Below are positions 45,366 to 56,224 of a DNA stretch of 64,000 bases, in pieces (within the stretch, counting starts at the first letter, position 1; the number at the start of each line of letters is the position of its first letter). Both the position numbers and the translations under genes were made by a program. Source of the DNA: Psychrobacter celer (GTDB lineage Bacteria; Pseudomonadota; Gammaproteobacteria; Pseudomonadales; Moraxellaceae); assembly GCF_016107555.1 (NCBI RefSeq), contig NZ_JABASU010000003.1, positions 1-64,000 of the forward strand, read 5' to 3'. The notes beneath the pieces are model-generated. The model searched no databases. It had not been told where the DNA came from and was given only the letters and a program-made list of their open reading frames with translations.

Positions 45366-45776
45366 GGCGTTAGCTTCCTTGCTAATGAATGATAAAATGA
45401 TGGCTGGCGGCCAGTAAGTTAAGCCGACATGGGCAAGCGGATAGTGAGGCCTTTGATTCATTTTAATGTAACAAAGCCCCATGAGTAACACAAGTTTTAG
45501 ATAATCTGCCGGCCAGTGCTGCTGGTTTGAGCGAATTGGTAGCCATGTATCTGATTTATCTGGATTCGACTATACTTGCCAGTGTTTGGCATAAATGCTT
45601 TAATGGCGAAAATTGTGTCACTGCTGTCTGTTGGCCTCTCACATTGATGTTGATGGCTCGTTTTTGTCATGTGGTTTTTATAGTTTGGTTATTATAAGAT
45701 GTTTGACAGCTTGGCTTTACTTGAGCCAGCCGTTTGACCCAGCGCCGCCCATGTATGTACCTTTTATCCCACTAAT
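45366..45776. other. Divergent intergenic region
   Basis: 411 bases upstream of ppx, containing a partial TATAG element (45532-45574). No clear gene. Confidence 0.5.
45532..45574. repeat. Partial TATAG element
   Basis: gcgaattggtagccatgtat followed by ctgatttatctggattcgac and tata; reverse complement begins tatagtcgaatccagataaa, matching the elements at 2332 and 48602. Only one end recognised. Confidence 0.5.
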
Positions 45777-47321
45777 ATGGTAACGATTTCGCTTATGCCC
45801 ATTGATTATTTTACAAACCCGCCAATCGCCGACGATGAAATGATGGCCGCCATTGATATCGGCTCCAATAGTTTTCACTTAGCCATCGCTCGTTTAGATC
45901 ATGGGGAGGTGCGTAAAGTCGTCTCTATGTCAGAAAAAGTGCAGCTGGCCGCGGGGCTGGATGAGCACAACATCCTAAGCGCGGCGGCTGAAAAGCGCGG
46001 CCTTGAGTGTCTTAGCCGCTTTGTGGCGCGTTTGGATTCGGTGCCGCCTGAGCGTATTCGGGTGGTCGCCACCAACGCCTTGCGCCAAGCCAAAAACGCC
46101 AATGACTTTATCAGCCGTGCCAATAAGATTTTGCCCAAGCCTATCGAGATTATCGCAGGACGAGAAGAGGCGCGTTTGATTTATTTGGGCGTTTCACATA
46201 CCAATGCCAGTAGTGATAAGCGTTTGGTCATCGATATTGGTGGTGGCTCGACGGAGTTTATCATCGGCCAAGAGTTTGACCCGTTACTAACGGAGAGCTT
46301 GCAGATGGGCTGCGTGGCCTTTACCCAAAAGTACTTTGCTGATGGGCAGATTACCAAAGACGCGTTTACCAATGCCATCGCAGGCGCGCGTAAAGAAGTA
46401 CTGGCGATCAATGGCCGTTACCAAAAAGTCGGCTGGAGTAGTGTGGTCGGCTCAAGCGGTACCATCAAAGCGGTGCGAAATGTCTTGGTGTCAAAGGGCT
46501 GGGCCGATGAGCAAGAGCGCATCACCTATAAAGGGGTGAGAAAACTTGAAAAACTGCTGCTAAAGATCGGCAACGTTGGCGATATCGATTTAGAAGGTGT
46601 TAAAGAGCATCGAAAGGCGGTGTTTCCAGCGGGGGTAGCGGTCCTGCGCGCGGTGATGGAAGTGCTGGGTATCGAAACCATCGTCTATTCTGACGGCGCG
46701 CTGCGCGAAGGCGTTATGTATGATATGTTAGGGCGTTTTGCGAGTGAAGACGTGCGTGACCGCAGTGTGCTGGCGTTGATCAAACGCTATTCAGGCGACA
46801 AAAAACAAGCCAAACAAGTGGTCAAAACCAGTCGGCATTTATTTGAACAAGTCAAAGACACGCTGGGTCTGAGTAGTGATGATGGCGATTTGCTCAGACG
46901 GGCGGCGTTTTTGCACGAGATAGGGCTGGCGATCAGCCACAGTAGCTACCATAAGCATAGCGCTTATTTGCTTGAGCACTCAGATATTCCAGGGTTTTCA
47001 CAGGTCGATCAAAAGCGCATGGCACAGCTGATGCTCAATCACCGCCGTAAGCTAAAAGCTGATATGTTGGAGCAGACCTGTACCATCGGCGGCAACCAGT
47101 TGGTCTATCTGTGCTTGCTCCTGCGTTTGGCAGTATTGGCACATCACAGCCGCAGCGACCATGAGCTACCAGCATTACAGCTCGCTGTCGTCGATGATCA
47201 CTGCTGGCAGATCACGGTTGCTGATAGTAGCGAGCACTATGCGTTTTTGTTGCCAGATTTGCATACCGAGATTGAGCAGTTTGCCAAATGGGGTATCGAG
47301 CTTAGCGTGATAGAGGCCTGA
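45777..47321 (+). CDS. ppx: Exopolyphosphatase / GppA family
   Basis: 514 residues. N-terminal ASKHA fold with MAAIDIGSNSFHLAIARL (about 23-40), RVVATNALRQAKN, IAGREEARLIYLG and VIDIGGGSTEFIIG (about 145-158), then an HD-like C-terminal region with FLHEIGLAISHSSYHKHSAY. It hydrolyses polyphosphate from the ends; GppA activity on pppGpp is possible in this family. Starts at ATG 45777 or 45795; neither has a strong ribosome site. Confidence 0.92.
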   Translation: MVTISLMPIDYFTNPPIADDEMMAAIDIGSNSFHLAIARLDHGEVRKVVSMSEKVQLAAGLDEHNILSAAAEKRGLECLSRFVARLDSVPPERIRVVATNALRQAKNANDFISRANKILPKPIEIIAGREEARLIYLGVSHTNASSDKRLVIDIGGGSTEFIIGQEFDPLLTESLQMGCVAFTQKYFADGQITKDAFTNAIAGARKEVLAINGRYQKVGWSSVVGSSGTIKAVRNVLVSKGWADEQERITYKGVRKLEKLLLKIGNVGDIDLEGVKEHRKAVFPAGVAVLRAVMEVLGIETIVYSDGALREGVMYDMLGRFASEDVRDRSVLALIKRYSGDKKQAKQVVKTSRHLFEQVKDTLGLSSDDGDLLRRAAFLHEIGLAISHSSYHKHSAYLLEHSDIPGFSQVDQKRMAQLMLNHRRKLKADMLEQTCTIGGNQLVYLCLLLRLAVLAHHSRSDHELPALQLAVVDDHCWQITVADSSEHYAFLLPDLHTEIEQFAKWGIELSVIEA

Positions 47322-47569
47322 TGGTTTTGATAGCTAGCGTCGTTATTATGCCAGATGACGGACACCATCGACGTATCAATGTGCCTTACCGGTGGCATGT
47401 GCCCTATCGTTAGCAAGATGGTTTACAGATCTAGGTAACAAAAGCCGCTTTGACAATAATGTCATGCCATTTAAGATGTGCTACTATAGCTTCTATTGAG
47501 TTTACAACTGTACTTTTATTATCAAAAACCGATAACATTATTGAGTATAATTATTAAAGGGAAGCATTT
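47322..47569. other. Intergenic region ppx/accA
   Basis: 248 bases. ctactatag (about 47480) resembles a -10 site. No gene or terminator recognised. Confidence 0.4.
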
Positions 47570-48373
47570 ATGAGCACTGTCTGGGATAGTGTGCAGCTTG
47601 CACGGCACGCCAAGCGTCCATTGTTTATGGACTATGTCAATCAGCTGTTTACCGAGTTTGATGAATTACATGGCGACCGCGCGTTTGCCGATGACAAGGC
47701 CATCGTAGGTGGTCTGGCGCGTTTTGAGGGTCAGCCTGTGATGGTCATCGGTCAGCACCGTGGCCGTAGTACGCGTGAGCGTATCGCCCATAATTTTGGT
47801 ATGGCCAACCCCGAAGGCTACCGTAAGGTCATTCGTTTGGTAAAAATGGCCGAGCGGTTTAATATTCCGGTGATGACCTTTGTCGATACCCAAGGTGCGT
47901 ATCCAGGAGTGGGCGCAGAAGAGCGCGGCCAAGCACAAGCCATCGCGGAGAGTATCGCGGTCTTCTCTAGTCTACAAGTTCCTATCATCGTGACCATCAT
48001 CGGTGAAGGCGGCTCAGGCGGTGCGCTGGCCATCGGCGTGGGTGATAGGGTCAATATGCTACAAAACAGTATCTACTCGGTCATCTCACCTGAAGGCTGC
48101 GCTTCTATCTTATGGAAGACTGCCGAAAAAGCTCAAGACGCCAGTGAAGCGTTAAAGCTAAATGCGGTAAACCTGCATCAAATGGGTCTGATTGATGCGG
48201 TCATTGAGGAAGGTGAGGGCGCGCACGTCCAGCCGCAGCCTGTCATGGATGCGCTAAAGTCCTTGCTCACTGAGCAATTAAAAGCGCTCAATGAGATGGA
48301 TGTTGAAACCCGCTGCGCGCTGCGTTATGAAAAGCTCAAATCCTTTGACTCTGAAGTGATGCTGCCTTGCTGA
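47570..48373 (+). CDS. accA: Acetyl-CoA carboxylase carboxyltransferase alpha subunit (short form)
   Basis: 267 residues against about 319 in E. coli; the N-terminal helical region before the QLARHxxRP segment is missing, which I believe is normal in Moraxellaceae. Core motifs [50 protein letters not shown] and [13 protein letters not shown] are present. The usual DTPGAYPG reads DTQGAYPG here (Pro to Gln). With AccD it transfers carboxyl from biotin to acetyl-CoA, the first committed step of fatty-acid synthesis. Single-gene unit. Confidence 0.94.
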   Translation: MSTVWDSVQLARHAKRPLFMDYVNQLFTEFDELHGDRAFADDKAIVGGLARFEGQPVMVIGQHRGRSTRERIAHNFGMANPEGYRKVIRLVKMAERFNIPVMTFVDTQGAYPGVGAEERGQAQAIAESIAVFSSLQVPIIVTIIGEGGSGGALAIGVGDRVNMLQNSIYSVISPEGCASILWKTAEKAQDASEALKLNAVNLHQMGLIDAVIEEGEGAHVQPQPVMDALKSLLTEQLKALNEMDVETRCALRYEKLKSFDSEVMLPC

Positions 48374-48413
48374 TTTGTTGATGAGTCATATCGCAAAATA
48401 AAAGTGTTAAAAT

Positions 48414-48446
48414 AAAAACGTGTCATTGTATGGCGCGTTTTTTTAT
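48414..48446 (+). terminator. Probable terminator of accA
   Basis: aaaacg and cgtttttt arms with an imperfect extension, followed by T7. Weaker than the other terminators. Confidence 0.5.
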
Positions 48447-48555
48447 GTATAGGTGATTTATAAGATTTAGCCATTTTTAGTACATTTAGGTGGCTATCGA
48501 TTGAATTAAGAACATGCCCTACTACGATTTAAACACTTTAAAAAATAACTTTGCA

Positions 48556-48602
48556 TTGAGCGACTTGATCGCCATGTATCTGACGTATTTGGATTTACTA
48601 TA
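48556..48602. repeat. Partial TATAG element upstream of tilS
   Basis: Reverse complement starts tatagtaaatccaaatacgt and continues cagatacatggcgatcaagt, as at 45574 and 2411. The element end abuts TATAAT at 48599-48604, a perfect -10 hexamer about 75 bases before the tilS start, though a good -35 is not seen. Confidence 0.5.
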
Positions 48603-48678
48603 ATTAGCAGCACAATTTCTATACGACGTACATATGTCAAGGCTCATGATATTTTGCTTGCTATCAACAAGGCTGATT

Positions 48679-50358
48679 ATGACCAGTAGCGCAATTATTC
48701 CCTCTTCTATTAAGCCAATAGCGACGCTACCAATTGATGAAGGTTTGGCGCAGGTATTACTGAGCAGTCTGACAGAATACAGCGCGCAGCTGCATGGCCA
48801 GCGCGTCTGGCTGGCCTGTAGTGGTGGGCGAGACTCTTTAGCGCTGGCGGCGCTGTGTGTCCAGCTATATCATCACGGCCGCTTGCCGTTTTTGCCGCAG
48901 TTACTGCACGTCGATCATGGTCTGCAAGCAGATAGCGGCGTCTGGGCGCAGCACGTCGCACGTTGGGCCACCGCGCAAAATCTGCCTTGTCAAATCTTGC
49001 GCACACAGGTCAAAGGCCAAGACGAGCAGGCAGCACGGCACGCCCGCTATGAGGTGATGCGCGCCGTACTCAACACCGACGATGTACTGCTGCTTGCGCA
49101 TCACGCTGATGACCAAGCTGAAACGATACTGATGCGGCTGATACAAGGCGCTGGGGTCAATGGGCTATCAGGGATGCAGCCGTGGCGCATGCAGACACAA
49201 GGTGGCCGGCGCAACGCACTGTGGCGGCCATGGTTGACCGCCAAACGTAGTACGATCAGCCGTTATGCGCAGCGTCTACAACTCCCCTATATTGATGACC
49301 CAACCAATGAGGCAGGGGATAACGTCCGTAGTGGTCTGCGCCGCGATATCATGCCAGTTTTGGCCACGTACAATCCAAACGTCATTGATAATATTGCTCG
49401 TAGCGCCCAGCTATTAAGTGACGCGCAATCCATCCTCAATGATCAGGCAGTAGCGGATCTGCAGCGGGTAGCAGTCAATGATTTGCAGCTCGCATCCGCC
49501 CAGCGGGTACTAGATATAGCAGTGCTAAACACGCTGCCGCCATACCGTCAGCGCCAATTGCTGCATCATTGGCTTACTCAAGATGAGCCGTTGCCACCCA
49601 CAAAGCAGCTGGTAGATGCGGTATTTGGCCTTAGCCGGCGTCAGGACTCTAACCACCAAACTGCGCTTTTTTGGCAAGCGGGTCTACAGTCTTACGTCAT
49701 TCGCCGTTATCGTCAGCGGCTGTATCGTATAAGTAGCGACTGGCTGGATTGGCTGACGTTACCGCTGGGTAAGGTGGAGCATGTAATCTCTGATCTGACA
49801 GCTGAAGTAGCTAGTACACCTGCTATCAGACCGCAGCCTATCTTGATGACATTACGCAGTGACACACATTTCGTTTGGCAAGCCAAGATTTGGCCTCATG
49901 CTTTGGCTGCTTTATTGGGTGGTGACAGAAGCGGCAGTGCTACGTTCAGTAAGGACATGTTAAGTAAAGACACCTTAAGCAAGGGTACGTTAAGAGGTAA
50001 GCTTGCCAACCATCAGGGTGCAATTCGTCTCTCGTTTGCACCGTTGGCGCGGCAGCAGCGCGCGCGCACGGTGTCCATGCCGCGGCCACAAGCGGGCAAA
50101 AAACTATACCAAACGCTGGGCATACCAGTATGGCTGCGTGAAAGCTTGGTGATAGTAAGCATTGACTGTAGCCATTCAAAAGACGGGCAAGACGATCTGA
50201 TCGAAAATGCAGCTGCCGTGCCTATCTTATTGCTGTCGCCTTTTGATTGTTGGATATTGCACACAGATATCATGCGCATAGAGAGTAATCACTCAGCGGC
50301 GCTTGATGAGATAACTGAGGGTATCATCAGTCAGATTATGATACAAAAATCGCGCTAG
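48679..50358 (+). CDS. tilS: tRNA(Ile)-lysidine synthase
   Basis: 559 residues from ATG 48679, with AAGG upstream; a longer frame starts at 48634. PP-loop ATPase motif CSGGRDSLALAALC (about 44-57), LLHVDHGLQADS, HHADDQAETILMRLIQGAG and RPWLTAKRSTI. C-terminal TilS-type domains follow. It converts the wobble cytidine of the CAU anticodon of tRNA(Ile2) to lysidine with lysine and ATP, essential for reading AUA. A serial KDMLSKDTLSKGTL stretch (about 417-430) is a small local repeat encoded by aagga/agta units. Alone in its transcript as far as can be seen. Confidence 0.94.
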   Translation: MTSSAIIPSSIKPIATLPIDEGLAQVLLSSLTEYSAQLHGQRVWLACSGGRDSLALAALCVQLYHHGRLPFLPQLLHVDHGLQADSGVWAQHVARWATAQNLPCQILRTQVKGQDEQAARHARYEVMRAVLNTDDVLLLAHHADDQAETILMRLIQGAGVNGLSGMQPWRMQTQGGRRNALWRPWLTAKRSTISRYAQRLQLPYIDDPTNEAGDNVRSGLRRDIMPVLATYNPNVIDNIARSAQLLSDAQSILNDQAVADLQRVAVNDLQLASAQRVLDIAVLNTLPPYRQRQLLHHWLTQDEPLPPTKQLVDAVFGLSRRQDSNHQTALFWQAGLQSYVIRRYRQRLYRISSDWLDWLTLPLGKVEHVISDLTAEVASTPAIRPQPILMTLRSDTHFVWQAKIWPHALAALLGGDRSGSATFSKDMLSKDTLSKGTLRGKLANHQGAIRLSFAPLARQQRARTVSMPRPQAGKKLYQTLGIPVWLRESLVIVSIDCSHSKDGQDDLIENAAAVPILLLSPFDCWILHTDIMRIESNHSAALDEITEGIISQIMIQKSR

Positions 50359-50560
50359 ACAACAAAGCCAGCAATACCAAAGCTGCGCCAAAATCCGCTC
50401 AGATAGAGGCGATAACTCTATCAGTCAATGAGGCAACAAGCGGACGAGTAAGCCGCTGAATTTATCAAACGATGCCAGTAGCAGTATGGTAAACTGAGTG
50501 TCATTTTCCCTAGCAGTATGTTAGTTTGAATACTTTTGGATTTTTGCGTAGGAGACAAGT

Positions 50561-51394
50561 ATGTCAGTATTAGATAATAAAAAAATCAGCTTTATCGGTG
50601 GCGGCAACATGGCGCAGGCTCTGATTAGTGGGCTTGTCAGCTGCGGTGTGGAGCCAAGCTTGATTACAGTCGCTGACCCTAGTAGCGAGGCGCGCGAGCA
50701 GCTATCTGCTAAAGGATTAAACACTGTCGACCCAACCGTCGATGCCACAGCTGCTGTTATCGGTGCTGACATCGTGGTATTGGCCGTCAAGCCGCAAGTG
50801 ATGAAAGCGGTAGTGAGCGGCTTTGCCGATGCGCTAGAACAGCAGCTGGTGATTTCGGTCGCCGCAGGTCTGTCGACGGCTTTATTGACAGACATGCTCG
50901 GCGGCTATAGCAATATCGTGCGCGCGATGCCAAACACACCGGCGATGATTCAGATGGGCGCGACTGGTCTATATGGTACAGACACTATCTCTGCAGAACA
51001 AAAGCAATTGGCAACGGCGGTGATGGAAGCATCAGGGCTAGTCATGTGGGTCGATGATGAAGCACACATGCATGCGGTCACGGCTGTTTCAGGCTCAGCG
51101 CCTGCTTATATGTTTTACTTTATCGAGTCGATGGTTGATGGTGCAGTCGCGCTGGGGTTGGATAAAGAGCAAGCGTCAGCACTGGCCATGCAGACCATGC
51201 TAGGCGCGGCAAAAATGGCGATGAATAGTGATGACGCACCAGCCGAGCTGCGCCGTAAGGTCACCTCGCCAAATGGTACGACACAAGCGGCTGTCGAGTC
51301 TATGCAAGCCAACGAGATTGGTCGTCAAATCATTGAAGCCATGCAAGCCTGCTACGATCGCAGCCAAGCGCTGAGCGAAGAGATGAGTAAATAA
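50561..51394 (+). CDS. proC: Pyrroline-5-carboxylate reductase
   Basis: 277 residues. NADPH motif ISFIGGGNMAQALISGL (about 9-25), AVKPQVM, and the late signature VTAVSGSAPAYMFYFIESMVD followed by SPNGTTQAAVES. It reduces pyrroline-5-carboxylate to proline. Ribosome site AGGAGA. Followed 132 bases later by yggT on the same strand, as in many gammaproteobacteria. Confidence 0.96.
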   Translation: MSVLDNKKISFIGGGNMAQALISGLVSCGVEPSLITVADPSSEAREQLSAKGLNTVDPTVDATAAVIGADIVVLAVKPQVMKAVVSGFADALEQQLVISVAAGLSTALLTDMLGGYSNIVRAMPNTPAMIQMGATGLYGTDTISAEQKQLATAVMEASGLVMWVDDEAHMHAVTAVSGSAPAYMFYFIESMVDGAVALGLDKEQASALAMQTMLGAAKMAMNSDDAPAELRRKVTSPNGTTQAAVESMQANEIGRQIIEAMQACYDRSQALSEEMSK

Positions 51395-51526
51395 TCGCTG
51401 ACTACTGTTTCTCTATCTTGGGATATGTCAGGCATGATGGCATATCTCATTTATAATCAAAAAACGCCTGATAAAGACATTCGTCTTCTTAAAATCCGTT
51501 AATAACGTCACATTGAGTAGCGCTTC

Positions 51527-52096
51527 ATGAACAACATGTTATTTCAAATCTTTGATTTGGTCACCACTTTCGCCATGATGTTGGTGTTTATTCGTTTTAT
51601 GCTGCAGTTTGCTGGTATGGATGCTCGTAACCCTATGATTGCCCCTGCCTATAAAGCGACCCATATCGTCGATGTGTTTGGGCGTATTTTTCCGACCGTC
51701 GCGCAAGGCCGTATCAGCATCGCCGCCATTGTACTGATGTTTTTGATTCGTCTGATCGACATCTCTGGCAAAGCTGCCTTAATGCATAAAGGCATTGCGC
51801 CGGTGCCGTTGTTTTTTACGGGTACCACCAGCTTATTATTAGACTTTTTGCGTATGTGTCGCTACTTGGTCATCGGCTCTATTATCGTCAGCTGGATTGT
51901 GGTGTTTACCCAGTCTCAGCATCCGATTATCGGTATTATCATCGGTCTGGCCGAACCTATTTTGGCACCGTTTCGCCGCATCACGCCAAACTTAGGCATG
52001 CTTGATTTGTCACCGATGGTGGCTTTTTTGGCGTTTTATTTACTCGAGATATTCATCGGTGGTTTGGCCGCCAGCTTTATGCAAATGTTGGGCTAA
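51527..52096 (+). CDS. yggT: YggT-family membrane protein
   Basis: 189 residues with two YGGT repeats, each of paired membrane helices: residues about 5-100 and about 105-185. The repeats end in FGRIFPT...-type and AEPILAPFRRITPNLGMLDLSP segments, the latter the hallmark of the family. Function unsettled; linked by synteny to proC, and by other organisms to osmotic or K+ tolerance and cell division. Weak ribosome site at its start. Confidence 0.92.
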   Translation: MNNMLFQIFDLVTTFAMMLVFIRFMLQFAGMDARNPMIAPAYKATHIVDVFGRIFPTVAQGRISIAAIVLMFLIRLIDISGKAALMHKGIAPVPLFFTGTTSLLLDFLRMCRYLVIGSIIVSWIVVFTQSQHPIIGIIIGLAEPILAPFRRITPNLGMLDLSPMVAFLAFYLLEIFIGGLAASFMQMLG

Positions 52097-52129
52097 CACT
52101 AGGACGCTGCGCTGTTAATTAGCCTGAGT

Positions 52130-52164
52130 AAAGGGCGCTCTATCGATATAGAGCGCCCTTTTTA
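52130..52164. terminator. Bidirectional terminator yggT/thiD
   Basis: Stem aagggcgctctat/atagagcgccctt with a very short loop and flanking A/T runs, between convergent genes. Confidence 0.93.
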
Positions 52165-52169
52165 TATAT

Positions 52170-53411
<1,242 letters not shown>

Positions 53412-53501
53412 GGTGAAGTGGGTGAGTGGCTGAAACCAGTTCCCTGCTAAGGAACCATACGTGTAAGCGTATCGAGGGTTCGAATCCCTCCTTCACCGCC
53501 A
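53412..53501 (+). tRNA. tRNA-Ser (anticodon GCU)
   Basis: 90 bases including encoded CCA. Acceptor stem ggtgaag/cttcacc, anticodon loop ctgctaa with GCT at 53446-53448, a long variable arm as usual for tRNA-Ser, and the T arm gagggttcgaatccctc. Confidence 0.97.
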
Positions 53502-53602
53502 TTTATTTTGTTGTTATAATAGTGCTAACGCAGCATATCGACGATAAATGATTTTTTAGCGATGACTTCAAAAAATAATTTGAAATTATCTTAATAAATC
53601 AG

Positions 53603-53630
53603 TTGACACAAGCGATATTATCTATATAAT
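53603..53630 (+). promoter_or_regulatory. Consensus sigma-70 promoter of tRNA-Arg
   Basis: TTGACA, 16-base spacer, TATAAT: a perfect -35 and -10, 60 bases before the tRNA. Confidence 0.88.
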
Positions 53631-53689
53631 GACCAACCTAATTTACTGCAATTGTTATTAAACACTGTAGTGAATGATATGCAAAATAC

Positions 53690-53766
53690 GCGCCTGTAGC
53701 TCAGTTGGATAGAGCACTTGGCTACGAACTAAGGGGTCGGGAGTTCGAATCTCTCCAGGCGCACCA
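53690..53766 (+). tRNA. tRNA-Arg (anticodon ACG)
   Basis: 77 bases including CCA. Acceptor gcgcctg/caggcgc, anticodon loop ctacgaa with ACG at 53724-53726, T arm gggagttcgaatctctc. The wobble A is expected to be edited to inosine by TadA. Confidence 0.97.
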
Positions 53767-53993
53767 TTTGCATACTAGCTTACCTTTTTAAAGTTTAAGC
53801 AAAACCTAAAATAATCGCCTGTCTTATGACACTTTGGCGATTTTTTTGTGTCTGTCATTTTTATACCTATCATTTACGCACAATACATACCAGTAGCAGG
53901 TGGCGCATACGTCTTTAATCATCAAAGGTACGATAAGCGTTTGAATTACGGTACAATAGCGCTACTATTCACTGCTTGCTATGAGCTTGTACC

Positions 53994-54668
53994 ATGTCAA
54001 AGAGTTTATCCAAACGCCCGCCAAAAACTGCGCCTAAATCCTCTGCGCCCAAATCATCTTCGTCCGGTGCGCCTGTGCAGCAAGACCCAAATGAAGCCCC
54101 TAGCATTGCCAAACCCTTAACTCGGGTGGTGGCGATTTTGTATGATGGCATGCTGATTTTGGCGCTGTTGTTTTTGGTCGGTACGATGTTGACGGTGATT
54201 GGTACTTTGCTGACCATGGAGACTGGCACCGAATCGTCGCAAGCGCAGTCGCTACCGACTTGGTATCAAAACCTTGTCATGACGCCGGCTTTTGTTTTGA
54301 CCTTGGTGGCGTTCTATGGGATATTTTGGCGACGCGGCGGCCAGACCCTTGGCATGCAGACATGGCGTCTAAAGACCGTCAATAATGCAGGGCATTTATT
54401 GACTTGGGGACAGTCGTTTAAACGTATATTGGCGGCTTGTTTGATGCCGTTGCTGTTTGGTGTCATCGGCAGCCTGATCGGTGGTTCGCGCACGATTATG
54501 CTAACCAGTGCGTTCTTGGGTTTAATTTTTAATTACGTGTTTTGTTTGTTTAATCGCCGCGGTCTTGCCGTACAAGATATGCTCTCAAACTCCATTACTC
54601 TTAAGATGCCAAAGGTGGAGCATGAGGGACTATGGCGCGGTTTTAAAAACCGTAAGAAAAATCAATAA
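53994..54668 (+). CDS. RDD-family membrane protein
   Basis: 224 residues. A basic Pro/Ser/Lys-rich N-terminus (about 1-40) is followed by an RDD domain with three or four membrane segments: AILYDGMLILALLFLVGTML, LVMTPAFVLTLVAFYGIFW, GQTLGMQTWRLKTV and a long hydrophobic stretch before NRRGLAVQDMLSN. Such proteins are implicated in Na+(Li+,K+)/H+ transport in some halophiles but are mostly uncharacterised. No strong ribosome site at the ATG. Confidence 0.9.
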   Translation: MSKSLSKRPPKTAPKSSAPKSSSSGAPVQQDPNEAPSIAKPLTRVVAILYDGMLILALLFLVGTMLTVIGTLLTMETGTESSQAQSLPTWYQNLVMTPAFVLTLVAFYGIFWRRGGQTLGMQTWRLKTVNNAGHLLTWGQSFKRILAACLMPLLFGVIGSLIGGSRTIMLTSAFLGLIFNYVFCLFNRRGLAVQDMLSNSITLKMPKVEHEGLWRGFKNRKKNQ

Positions 54669-54679
54669 CTGTGAGCTTG

Positions 54680-54825
54680 TATAGTCGATTTTAAATAAAA
54701 CAGATACATTATATGTCAATGTGGAACGGGTATACATTTTCCTTGCGTGTTGTGCCTGTGCCGCTCGATGCTGCGTAAAATTTATCCCAGTCTCACTGTA
54801 TCGTTTTTATACTGAACTCACTATA
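54680..54825. mobile_element. Palindromic MITE-like element, long form
   Basis: Left end tatagtcgattttaaataaa with cagatacattatatgtcaat, then a core ggtatacattttccttgcgt ... gctgcgtaaaatttatccca like the 20452 copy in orientation B. Right end is the reverse complement of tatagtgagttcagtataaa. It shows both the left flank seen at 60057 and the core seen at 20452, so it links the sub-families. Confidence 0.6.
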
Positions 54826-54909
54826 TGATAAGCGTCATTTGTACCGCTTATCATACAGGGGTGATAAAGCGCTGGCAGTTAGCACACCTACCTCAATATT
54901 ATCTTCTCT

Positions 54910-55920
54910 CTACATATTGACGGTTTGCATCAGCCACAGTGTGTAGCCGACAAAAAACAGCATCAACGCTGCACCTGAGCCTCGGCCAAAGGGGCGATGT
55001 CTGATAAAAGCAGCGCCGCACAGCACGACAAGTAGCAGCGTAATTGCACTCATCGCCAGCACATCACGCGACAAAATAATCGGACTGGCGCTAATCGGAG
55101 CGATGACTGCTGCCAGACCCACCACACCCAAAGTGTTGAAAATATTAGAGCCGATGATGTTGCCCAGTGCCATATCATGCTCGCCTTTGCGCGCCGCTGA
55201 TAGACTGGCCACCAGCTCAGGCAAAGACGTGCCGACGGCGACGATGGTCAGACCGATAATCAGCTCGCTCAATCCCCATAGCGTCGCCAACTCTACTGCA
55301 CCCCAGACGATGGCGCGCGAGCTGGCCACCAGCATGGTCAGTCCAAGGAACAACGCCCACAAACCACGCAGCAAGCTTGGCTCACTATCTGCTGCGCTCA
55401 GCGCGTCATCCACTGCGCGGTGCTCTACAATCTTATTATCATCGATATCATCGACCTTATGTGAGCTGCCTTCTCGCACGCTCAGCACGATTTGGATGCC
55501 CAAGACCACGACCAATAGTGCTAAGAGTACCAGTCCGTCAACGATACTCAGCTGCCCGTCACGCAGCTGCCACGCGGCCAAAGCAGTAATGATGAGTAAT
55601 ATTGGCAGATCGCGTTTTATGATGCCTTTATGGATGATTATGGGGCTTATTAGGGCAGTTGCGCCCAGTACCAAGGCGATATTGATGATGTTTGAGCCAT
55701 AGGCATTACCCAGCGCCAGCTCCGGACTGCCTTCCAAGGCGGCTAGTACCGACACCACCATTTCGGGTGCAGAAGTGCCAAGACCCAAAATAATAACTCC
55801 AATCAAAAAACTGGGTACATTGAGTTTTTTTGCCAGTGCCGTGGCACCATCAATAAAAACGTCTGCACTCCATACCAAAATTGCCAAGCCGATCAATACA
55901 GCGATAACTGCCAACCACAT
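54910..55920 (-). CDS. yrbG: Calcium/sodium antiporter (YrbG/CaCA family)
   Basis: 336 residues, about ten membrane helices in two homologous halves. The two alpha-repeats are visible as LGTSAPEMVVSVLAALEG...GNAYGSNIIN (about 48-82) and VGTSLPELVASLSAARKG...GNIIGSNIFN (about 225-260). A hydrophilic loop (about 150-180) separates the halves. It exchanges Ca2+ for Na+ or H+ across the inner membrane. AAGGAAA before the ATG. In E. coli yrbG precedes kdsD in the LPS-export region; here it is alone. Confidence 0.93.
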   Translation of the reverse strand: MWLAVIAVLIGLAILVWSADVFIDGATALAKKLNVPSFLIGVIILGLGTSAPEMVVSVLAALEGSPELALGNAYGSNIINIALVLGATALISPIIIHKGIIKRDLPILLIITALAAWQLRDGQLSIVDGLVLLALLVVVLGIQIVLSVREGSSHKVDDIDDNKIVEHRAVDDALSAADSEPSLLRGLWALFLGLTMLVASSRAIVWGAVELATLWGLSELIIGLTIVAVGTSLPELVASLSAARKGEHDMALGNIIGSNIFNTLGVVGLAAVIAPISASPIILSRDVLAMSAITLLLVVLCGAAFIRHRPFGRGSGAALMLFFVGYTLWLMQTVNM

Positions 55921-56107
55921 CAGTATATTTCCTTATCAATGAAATCATGACACCGAGCTCAAAAAACACGCTAAGCCCTGTCAAACCGTTAAAACTTGTC
56001 AAACCGTTAAAACTAGGTTTATCTACAAAGTAGCTGGCAGGTATTGTCCAGCGCTGCCCGTCTTTAAGTTTGGATAAAAATATAAATGTGCCAGATAAAA
56101 ATGGCAC

Positions 56108-56142
56108 AAAAAAAGCTGAATCCTCTGTAGAGTCAGCTTTTA
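56108..56142 (-). terminator. Terminator of panD
   Basis: Stem aaaagctga/tcagctttt around ctctgtagag; downstream of panD on the minus strand, with T's on that strand. Confidence 0.8.
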
Positions 56143-56224
56143 TGTACGATAATCATATATATGCCCTGACGGCTGACAGTGGTGATGCCTGATATGGGTC
56201 AGCAGTGCTTGAAGCGTCAGACGC

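Larger units (their letters stand above)
48374..48678. other. Intergenic region accA/tilS
   Basis: 305 bases with the accA terminator and the partial element at 48556-48602. Confidence 0.5.
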
